This document shows, one piece after another, positions 1 to 4,664 of a stretch of DNA of 6,739 nucleotides. A model generated the notes under the pieces. The model was not told the DNA's origin and did not search any database. It saw only the letters and a program-made list of their open reading frames with translations. The stretch is from an uncultured Eubacterium sp. (GTDB lineage: Bacteria > Bacillota > Clostridia > Lachnospirales > Lachnospiraceae). The position numbers were made by a program, and so were the translations under genes. The first letter of the stretch is position 1. Each line of letters begins with the position of its first letter. Location: positions 1 through 6,739 of the forward strand of contig CANPET010000088.1 in NCBI GenBank assembly GCA_947573465.1, in the 5' to 3' direction.

Positions 1-217
1 CAGAAAAATTGTTGGAGATGCTGATGTATTATTATTCCCAGATATTCATGCCGGAAATATTACATATAAATGTTTAGTTCACACAGCAGATTGCAAGAAT
101 GGAAATATTTTAACAGGTACTAGCGCTCCTGTTATCCTTACATCACGTTCTGATGAATTTGAAGTAAAAGTAAATTCTATTGCTCTTGCCGCTATTGTTG
201 CAGAGAAACTCAAATAA
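1..217 (+). CDS. ptb: Phosphate butyryltransferase, C-terminal fragment (5' end outside window)
   Basis: This is the last 71 complete codons of a PTA_PTB-family acyltransferase, read in the frame starting at base 2 and ending at TAA 215-217, with a second in-frame TAA directly after. Motifs seen are DADVLLFPDIHAGNITYK, CLVHTADCKNG, ILTGTSAPVILTSRSD and KVNSIALA, the characteristic C-terminal part of this family. The enzyme exchanges CoA for phosphate on butyryl-CoA, giving butyryl phosphate in the cytoplasm. Butyryl- rather than acetyl-specificity is inferred mainly from the butyrate kinase gene that starts 15 bases after the stop; ptb-buk is the usual order in clostridia. The family is about 300 residues long, so roughly three quarters of the gene lies left of the window. 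Its promoter is not visible. Confidence 0.93.
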   Translation, partial: RKIVGDADVLLFPDIHAGNITYKCLVHTADCKNGNILTGTSAPVILTSRSDEFEVKVNSIALAAIVAEKLK

Positions 218-232
218 TAAAGGAGAACAAAA

Positions 233-1297
233 ATGGCTTATAAAATTTTAATTATTAATCCTGGTTCCACTTCTACAAAAATTGGTGTGTACGAAGATGA
301 AACACAGGTTATGGAAGAAACACTTAGACATTCTACAGAAGAAATTGCACAATACGCTACAATTTATGATCAGAAAGATTTCCGTAAAGATGTTATCGTT
401 AGCGTTTTAAAGGAAAAAGGTGTTGATCTTAATGATATTGATGTTGTTGTTGGGCGTGGTGGTTTATTAAAACCAATTCCAGGTGGTACTTATGAAACAA
501 CACCTGAATTATTAGAAGACTTAAAGATTGGCAAACAAGGACAGCATGCTTCAAACCTTGGTGGTATTCTTGCTAAGGAAATTGCATCAGAACTCAATGT
601 TCCATCATACATTGTCGACCCTGTAGTAGTTGATGAATTACAGGATATTGCCAGATTATCAGGTCATCCTGAAATGCCTCGTATCTCAATTTTCCATGCT
701 TTAAATCAAAAGGCTGTTGCAAAGAGATATGCAAAAGAAACTGGTAAGGCTTATGAAGATCTTAACTTAATCGTTGTCCATATGGGTGGTGGCGTTTCTG
801 TTGGTGCTCATAAGAATGGTAAGGTTGTTGATGTAGCAAATGCTTTAGATGGTGACGGTCCTTTCTCTCCTGAGAGAGCTGGTGGTCTTCCATCAGGTGC
901 ATTAATGAAACTTTGCTTTAGTGGTAAATATACTCAGGCAGAAGTTGGCAAGATGATTAACGGTAATGGTGGATTCAACGCTTATGTTGGAACAAACGAT
1001 ATGAGAGACCTTGTAAAGATGGCTGAAACAGATGATAATGCAAAATTAGTAATGGACGCTTTCCATTATCAGTTAGTAAAAGAAATTGGCGCTATGGCAG
1101 TTGTTCTTGGCGGTAAAGTTGACCAGATTATTTTAACTGGTGGTATCGCTTATAATGCAATTACTCAGAATACAATGAAGGATGCTGTTGAATGGATTGC
1201 TCCTGTTACAGTATATCCTGGAGAAGACGAGTTACTTGCTCTTGCTCAGGGTGCTATCAGAGTAATGAGTGGCGAAGAAGAAGCTATGAAATACTAA
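233..1297 (+). CDS. buk: Butyrate kinase
   Basis: This 354-residue protein has full family length. It transfers phosphate from butyryl phosphate to ADP, giving butyrate and ATP, the last step of the kinase route of butyrate fermentation in the cytoplasm. It has the acetokinase (ASKHA) fold signatures: N-terminal phosphate loop IINPGSTSTK (residues 7-16), VVGRGG (72-77), VVHMGGGVSVGAH (181-193), the DGDGPFSPERAGGLPSG block (206-222), the adenosine-site LTGGIAYN (301-308) and PGEDELLALAQGA near the C-terminus (329-341). The ATG at 233 has AAGGAG at 220-225, seven bases upstream, and the conserved core starts at residue 4, so the start is secure. It lies 15 bases after ptb and is almost certainly co-transcribed. 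A branched-chain carboxylate kinase is the nearest alternative, but the ptb partner and Lachnospiraceae-like context favour butyrate. Confidence 0.96.
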   Translation: MAYKILIINPGSTSTKIGVYEDETQVMEETLRHSTEEIAQYATIYDQKDFRKDVIVSVLKEKGVDLNDIDVVVGRGGLLKPIPGGTYETTPELLEDLKIGKQGQHASNLGGILAKEIASELNVPSYIVDPVVVDELQDIARLSGHPEMPRISIFHALNQKAVAKRYAKETGKAYEDLNLIVVHMGGGVSVGAHKNGKVVDVANALDGDGPFSPERAGGLPSGALMKLCFSGKYTQAEVGKMINGNGGFNAYVGTNDMRDLVKMAETDDNAKLVMDAFHYQLVKEIGAMAVVLGGKVDQIILTGGIAYNAITQNTMKDAVEWIAPVTVYPGEDELLALAQGAIRVMSGEEEAMKY

Positions 1298-1301
1298 GGA
1301 G
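1296..1301 (+). promoter_or_regulatory. Ribosome binding site of the PspC gene, overlapping the buk stop
   Basis: AAGGAG lies five bases before the ATG at 1307, and its first two bases are the last two of the buk TAA. Ribosomes finishing buk would end on the site, which supports coupled translation of the two genes. This also fixes the PspC start. Confidence 0.85.
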
Positions 1302-1306
1302 TATTT

Positions 1307-1504
1307 ATGAATAAAAAACTATATAAATCATCTAGGGATAAAATGTTATCCGGTGTTTGTGGTGGTATCGGCGTATATTTTAATATTGATTCTACACTTG
1401 TCAGATTGCTTTGGGCGTTTTTAACCCTCTGCTCCTGCGGTACTGGAATTCTAGCCTATATTGTTGCTGCAATCATTATCCCCGATGATGAAATTATTCA
1501 ATAA
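1307..1504 (+). CDS. PspC-domain small membrane protein
   Basis: A 65-residue protein consisting almost only of a PspC domain. It shows the basic N-terminus KKLYKSSRDKM (3-13), the signature GVCGGIGVYFNIDSTLVRLLW (16-36; the GVCGG and N-D-TLVR positions are typical) and a hydrophobic stretch over about 31-58 ending in the usual acidic PDDE. It should sit in the cytoplasmic membrane with one or two helices. PspC is part of the phage-shock envelope-stress response in proteobacteria; small stand-alone PspC proteins in Firmicutes are mostly uncharacterised, so no specific role can be given. It starts nine bases after buk, and its ribosome binding site overlaps the buk stop codon, so it is read from the same transcript and may be translationally coupled. 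No other phage-shock gene is visible nearby. Confidence 0.9.
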   Translation: MNKKLYKSSRDKMLSGVCGGIGVYFNIDSTLVRLLWAFLTLCSCGTGILAYIVAAIIIPDDEIIQ

Positions 1505-1508
1505 ATAG

Positions 1509-1573
1509 AAAAACAGGAATATATTGCATATATCTATTATTTTAGGTACATGTCAATTAATTCCTGTTTTTTT
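1509..1573. terminator. Shared bidirectional terminator between convergent genes
   Basis: Bases 1509-1520 (AAAAACAGGAAT) pair perfectly with 1560-1571 (ATTCCTGTTTTT), a 12-bp stem closed by a 39-base AT-rich loop. On the plus strand it ends in seven T (1567-1573), five bases after the PspC stop to the start of the stem; on the minus strand the stem ends in five T, downstream of the transporter stop at 1598. Its place in the convergent gap suggests it ends both transcripts. The loop is unusually long for an intrinsic terminator, which lowers certainty. Confidence 0.7.
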
Positions 1574-1597
1574 ATTAGCACACGATTCATTGTATCG

Positions 1598-2713
1598 TCA
1601 ATTCATGTTCTTCTCTCTTTTTCTTACACCTTCTCCTGCAATCTTATATATTGTAGCAAATATTGGAACACCAATTAACATTCCAAGAATTCCGAATGTA
1701 CTGCCACCAATGGTTACTGCCGCCAATACCCAGATTCCCGGAAGCCCCAAGGAAGAACCCATAATCTTTGGATAAATCAAATTCCCTTCAATTAACTGAA
1801 CAACTAATATAATAACAATGAATATCAGCGCCTTAAATGGTGATACTGTAAGCATCATAAACGCTCCAATTCCGGTACCCACATAGGCTCCTACTACCGG
1901 TATTAATGCGGTAACTCCCAGTAATGTTGAAATCATCGCCACATAAGGCATTCTGAAAATCAGCATTACGCTAGCACACATTACACCTATAATTACTGCA
2001 TCCAACAATTTTCCTACAATATAATTATGAAAACACTCGTCCATAACCCGAATATACTTTGATAATTTTTCTGTAATTTTTTCTTTTAGAACGACATTCG
2101 AAACTCTCTTAACCTGGGATATCAGCTTTTCTTTACTTGTTAAAATATAAAATGAAAATATAATTCCCATAAGAATAGTAAACACTGTAGATGCTACAGA
2201 TGTTGCAACACTTGCTACAGTATTCACTGCCCCCCCTACACCTGCAAATAAAAATTTACTAATCTTCTCAATATATGTGGTCCAATCTAAATCTTTTAAT
2301 GTATTTAAAGCATTTTCCGGAATTATTTTTTGTATTATTTTATTTTGTGAAACATCATTTACCAAAGACGGAAGATTTTCAGTAAATATACTAATACATT
2401 TAACAAATTCCGGTATAACCATATAGATAACTAATGCCACAAACCATACCGTTACCGTCACTGCTAATATCATGCAGATTGTACGTTTATATTCATTAAT
2501 TTTTCCTTTAAAACCATTAGGGAAAAGTGAACGTTCAAAAAATCCCATTAATAAGTTAATCAGATATGCCAGACATGCTCCTATTATAATAGGAGTAATG
2601 CTATGAAGTGCAACTCCCATCATATTCATTACAACTTTCCAATATGTTGTGCACAGATACAAAATAAATAAAGTCACTCCTATTTTGAAACACTGCTTCC
2701 ATTCTATCTTCAT
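1598..2713 (-). CDS. AI-2E family transporter (TqsA/PerM-like membrane protein)
   Basis: An integral membrane protein of 371 residues (373 if the upstream ATG at 2719 is used), matching the AI-2E/PerM family in length and layout. Numbered from the 2719 ATG: paired helices near 13-35 and 39-58, a helix at about 80-102, a long soluble segment about 103-160, then helices about 162-193, 240-256, 258-290, 296-312 and 326-360. Family motifs are TALIPVVGAYVG (270-281), EGNLIYPKIMGSSLGLP (311-327) and FGILGMLIGVP (342-352). Members export or exchange small molecules; TqsA was linked to autoinducer-2 export and others to Na+/H+ exchange, so the substrate cannot be told from sequence. I prefer the ATG at 2713: the AGG at 2725-2723 is nine bases from it but only three from the one at 2719. 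The gene is convergent with buk-pspC and separated from the permease by a terminator, so it probably has its own promoter. Confidence 0.92.
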   Translation of the reverse strand: MKIEWKQCFKIGVTLFILYLCTTYWKVVMNMMGVALHSITPIIIGACLAYLINLLMGFFERSLFPNGFKGKINEYKRTICMILAVTVTVWFVALVIYMVIPEFVKCISIFTENLPSLVNDVSQNKIIQKIIPENALNTLKDLDWTTYIEKISKFLFAGVGGAVNTVASVATSVASTVFTILMGIIFSFYILTSKEKLISQVKRVSNVVLKEKITEKLSKYIRVMDECFHNYIVGKLLDAVIIGVMCASVMLIFRMPYVAMISTLLGVTALIPVVGAYVGTGIGAFMMLTVSPFKALIFIVIILVVQLIEGNLIYPKIMGSSLGLPGIWVLAAVTIGGSTFGILGMLIGVPIFATIYKIAGEGVRKREKNMN

Positions 2714-2723
2714 AAACATCTAC

Positions 2724-2840
2724 CTATTCTTTCTCAAACATAGTCAATTGATATAACAATACATCCTTAGTATATGAATCCCTTTGACTTCCTACCCATT
2801 CTATCGCATTATGAAGGTTAAGGTCAAATCCTTTTTTCAA
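2724..2840 (-). other. Possible small ORF or gene remnant upstream of the transporter
   Basis: A frame of 38 codons runs from a TTG at 2840 to TAG at 2726-2724, and is open back to a TAA inside the hairpin at 2851-2881. Its peptide looks protein-like and ends ...KDVLLYQLTMFEKE; the middle reads LHNAIEWVGSQRDSYTKD. First codon positions are purine-rich, as in real genes. However, there is no ATG except four residues from the end and no suitable ribosome binding site before the TTG. The stop lies four bases before the transporter ATG at 2719. It may be the 3' tail of a gene cut off by the neighbouring repeat, a small protein, or chance. I do not recognise the sequence. Confidence 0.25.
2798..2827 (-). 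promoter_or_regulatory. Candidate sigma-A promoter for the AI-2E transporter gene
   Basis: On the minus strand TTGACC (2827-2822) and TAGAAT (2803-2798) are separated by 18 bases, close to the TTGACA/TATAAT consensus. It lies after the terminator hairpin at 2849-2881 and about 80 bases before the transporter start, where a promoter is needed. If it is real, the protein-like frame at 2724-2840 cannot be fully translated from this transcript. Assigned by eye only. Confidence 0.4.
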
Positions 2841-2848
2841 ATAAAGGC

Positions 2849-2881
2849 AAAAAGAGCCTTCCTTTTAAAAGGAGGCTCTTT
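2849..2881 (-). terminator. Intrinsic terminator downstream of the purine permease
   Basis: AAAGAGCCT (2851-2859) pairs with AGGCTCTTT (2873-2881), and the inner 12 bases 2861-2872 (CCTTTTAAAAGG) are a perfect palindrome, giving one long stem with a single-base bulge at 2860. Read on the minus strand the GAGCC stem is followed by TTTTT, the normal form of a rho-independent terminator. It lies about 150 bases after the permease stop, beyond other hairpins, and before the likely transporter promoter. The plus-strand side has only a short T run. Confidence 0.65.
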
Positions 2882-2891
2882 CTACATCATA

Positions 2892-3019
2892 AAGAGTTTG
2901 CTTGCAAACTCTTCCGCGAGGCGCAGATTCGTAAGAATAACTACCTTTCTGCGCCTCTGAGATCCTGCGGAGCATTTTTGTATAATAGGAAATTCGGAAA
3001 AATTTCCTATTATACAAAA
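2892..3019. repeat. Composite structured element of three adjacent hairpins
   Basis: Three hairpins follow each other with almost no free sequence. First, AAGAGTTTG (2892-2900) pairs with CAAACTCTT (2905-2913) around a CTTG loop. Second, GAGGCGCAGA (2918-2927) pairs with TCTGCGCCTC (2948-2957), enclosed by a further stem TCCGC (2913-2917) with GCGGA (2967-2971); its 20-base loop can form a mini-hairpin ATTC-GTAA-GAAT with a GNRA-type tetraloop. Third, a perfect 19-bp inverted repeat, 2976-2994 with 3001-3019, around a CGGAAA loop. The middle part is much richer in G+C than the surroundings. This resembles the intergenic composite repeats (REP/MITE-like or small structured RNAs) that occur in many copies in gut Clostridia; whether this one is repeated cannot be seen from one copy. 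It has no reading frame of note and could also assist transcript 3'-end formation for the permease. Confidence 0.6.
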
Positions 3020-3029
3020 TTATATTATC

Positions 3030-4403
3030 TTATAAAAATACATATTTTAGTATAAATAAAATTGCTAAAACATACATCAATGGTTTAACTTTCTTTGCCT
3101 TACCACAAACAGCATTTAAGATAACATATGATATAATTCCTAATCCGATACCTTCTGAAATACTATAGAACAATGGCATAGCTATAATACAAATATATGC
3201 AGGAATAGTTTCTACCATATTTTCATCCGAGAAAACAATATCCTTTATGGATGTAAACATTAAGAATCCTACCATAATCAATGCCGGTGCTGTAGCAAAA
3301 CCTGGTATTGCTGTAAATATTGGTGCAAATAACATCGATACTAAGAATAACAATCCTGTAACAACTGCTGTAAAACCCGTACGACCACCTTCTGCCACAC
3401 CAGCAGCTGATTCAACAAAAGTAGTTGTCGTTGATGTACCAAGAACGGCACCTGCACTTGTAGCAACAGCATCTGCTAACAATGCCGGCTTAATTTCAGG
3501 AAGTCTTCCTTCTTCATCCAACATATCCGCTTTTGAACTAACACCGATTAAAGTTCCTAATGTATCAAATATATCTACAAATAGGAATGAGAATACGATA
3601 ATTACAAAATTAAGAATATCTCCTTTAATTTCACTGATAACACCACCACTGAAAATCTGTCCAAAAGTTGTTCCTAAAGCTGAAAAATCTGTCATTGCAA
3701 ATGTTGGGTACAAACTATAGTATCCATTTTCAACATCTGGCACATATAATTTTACTGCCTGACAAATCATTCCTAAAATCCATGTTGCAAGAATACCAAT
3801 AAGAATAGAACCTTTTACTCTCTTTATGTATAATACAGCTGTAATAAACAATCCAATAAGTGCTAACAATGCACAAATACCTGCAGTATTAAAATTATCT
3901 CTAAAATTAATGATTGTTACAAGTGTTGAATCTTCATTTACACATAATTTAGCTCCCTGCAATCCGATAAATGCAATAAATAATCCGATTCCAACAGAAA
4001 CTGCTCTTTTTAATGTAAGAGGTATCGCATTAAATATTGCCTCACGCACATTCGTAAGCGAAAGAATAATAAAAATAATACCTTCTACGAATACTGCTGC
4101 AAGAGCAAGTTTCCATGAGTGTCCCATTACTCCACAAACGGTAAATGCAAAGAATGCATTCAATCCCATACCTGCTGATAATGCAAATGGTAAGTTTGCC
4201 ATAAATGCCATGCACATTGTACCAATAAATGATGCTAAACATGTTGCAAGCAATACAGCTGTCGGATCCATACCTGCTGCACCCAGGATGTTAGGATTCA
4301 CTGCAAGTATATACGCCATTGTCATAAATGTAGTAATACCTGCTAACACTTCAGTTTTTACTGTTGTGTTCTTTTGACTGAGTTTAAAAATTTTTTCGAT
4401 CAT
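3030..4403 (-). CDS. NCS2/AzgA-type purine (guanine/hypoxanthine/adenine) permease
   Basis: A 457-residue membrane protein of the nucleobase:cation symporter-2 superfamily, AzgA branch (PbuG/PbuO/AdeP-like), which takes up purine bases with protons for salvage. Hallmarks are GMGLNAFFAFTV (78-89) in TM3, FDTLGTLIGV (279-288) in TM8 and the substrate-site block GTSTTTTFVESAAGVAEGG (322-340) in TM10; the length and alternating hydrophobic segments fit the family's 14-helix fold. The exact base preference cannot be read from these motifs. The start is ATG 4403-4401 (MIEKIFKLSQ): AAGGAG at 4414-4409 lies five bases upstream and the family begins here. The same frame is open 29 codons further up to 4490, but that extension is basic, unlike the family, and passes through hairpins. 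The leader lacks a recognisable purine riboswitch. A terminator separates it from the gene upstream, so it appears to be monocistronic. Confidence 0.94.
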   Translation of the reverse strand: MIEKIFKLSQKNTTVKTEVLAGITTFMTMAYILAVNPNILGAAGMDPTAVLLATCLASFIGTMCMAFMANLPFALSAGMGLNAFFAFTVCGVMGHSWKLALAAVFVEGIIFIILSLTNVREAIFNAIPLTLKRAVSVGIGLFIAFIGLQGAKLCVNEDSTLVTIINFRDNFNTAGICALLALIGLFITAVLYIKRVKGSILIGILATWILGMICQAVKLYVPDVENGYYSLYPTFAMTDFSALGTTFGQIFSGGVISEIKGDILNFVIIVFSFLFVDIFDTLGTLIGVSSKADMLDEEGRLPEIKPALLADAVATSAGAVLGTSTTTTFVESAAGVAEGGRTGFTAVVTGLLFLVSMLFAPIFTAIPGFATAPALIMVGFLMFTSIKDIVFSDENMVETIPAYICIIAMPLFYSISEGIGLGIISYVILNAVCGKAKKVKPLMYVLAILFILKYVFL

Positions 4404-4408
4404 GTTTC

Positions 4409-4414
4409 TCCTTC
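4409..4414 (-). promoter_or_regulatory. Ribosome binding site that fixes the purine permease start
   Basis: The minus strand reads AAGGAG, then GAAAC-like spacing of five bases, then ATG at 4403. This is the only strong site in the region and rules out the longer upstream start at 4490. It directly abuts a perfect 7-bp hairpin (4415-4431). Confidence 0.88.
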
Positions 4415-4431
4415 GTATAGCTCTGCTATAC
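4415..4431 (-). promoter_or_regulatory. Hairpin abutting the permease ribosome binding site
   Basis: GTATAGC (4415-4421) pairs perfectly with GCTATAC (4425-4431) around a three-base loop. In the mRNA it ends on the base just before AAGGAG, so it would hold the site exposed or block ribosome loading from upstream. A role in translation or mRNA stability is inference; the structure itself is plain in the sequence. Confidence 0.45.
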
Positions 4432-4471
4432 TTTTCCTTTCTTATTATTTGCTTAACGCATAAATTGAATA

Positions 4472-4502
4472 TAGTGCTTTTATTTTTCATTTAAAAGCAC
4501 TA
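4472..4502 (-). promoter_or_regulatory. 11-bp inverted repeat in the permease leader
   Basis: TAGTGCTTTTA (4472-4482) is the exact reverse complement of TAAAAGCACTA (4492-4502), with a nine-base loop. It lies about 70-100 bases before the permease ATG. No T run follows in the direction of transcription, so it is not an ordinary terminator or attenuator; it could be an operator or an mRNA stem. It is not part of a purine riboswitch that I can recognise. Confidence 0.45.
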
Positions 4503-4603
4503 CCCCGATCCGAAAATAAATTTCCACTTATATCTTATCAGATTTTTATTGTATTATCTACAAAAATTTTCATTTTCTACTAAAATTTATATAAATTTTT
4601 AAC

Positions 4604-4652
4604 AAAAAAAAATATAGCGAAGAGAATTCTATCAGTCATTCTCTCCGCTATA
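4604..4652 (-). terminator. Strong intrinsic terminator of the multidomain surface protein gene
   Basis: Bases 4638-4652 and 4613-4627 form a 15-bp stem with one A-C mismatch (TATAGCG-AGAGAAT against its complement) and a ten-base loop. On the minus strand it is followed at once by nine T (4612-4604). It begins 12 bases after the stop codon at 4665, the standard position. It isolates the downstream purine permease from the large upstream gene. Confidence 0.92.
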
Positions 4653-4664
4653 CGCATCATTCCA

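Larger units (their letters stand above)
2714..3029. other. Intergenic region between transporter and purine permease
   Basis: About 315 bases without a confident gene. From left to right it holds the transporter leader with a candidate promoter and a short protein-like frame (2724-2840), a terminator hairpin (2849-2881), and a block of three further hairpins (2892-3019) that ends ten bases after the permease stop codon. Base composition switches from AT-rich to GC-rich at 2914-2971 and back, which suggests that the middle piece arrived as a unit. Confidence 0.7.

Noticed and set aside
1524..1775. Plus-strand 83-codon frame starting in the terminator loop
   Set aside because: It overlaps the transporter gene antisense and the terminator; composition reflects the opposite strand's membrane codons.
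2774..2821. 15-codon plus-strand frame MNPFDFLPILSHYEG
   Set aside because: Too short, no ribosome binding site, and antisense to the candidate promoter region.
2849..3019. CRISPR array or transposon ends
   Set aside because: The hairpins differ from one another in sequence, there are no evenly spaced direct repeats, no matching terminal inverted repeats at the two edges that I can see, and no transposase or cas gene.
3247..4377. Long plus-strand reading frames opposite the purine permease
   Set aside because: They are antisense shadows of a well-supported gene, with no ribosome binding sites and no recognisable domain.
4404..4490. Extended N-terminus of the purine permease from an ATG at 4490
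   Set aside because: The 29 extra residues are basic and unlike the family, have no ribosome binding site, and overlap two hairpins; the ATG at 4403 has a strong AAGGAG site and begins where the family begins.
4500..4530. PurR-type PurBox around the CCGAAAATAAA segment
   Set aside because: Only a loose match to one half site, with no second properly spaced copy; AT-rich DNA gives such matches by chance.
4404..4610. Purine riboswitch in the permease leader
   Set aside because: I could not find the conserved core (for example the GTTTCTACC-like junction segment) or the paired P2/P3 loops on the minus strand.
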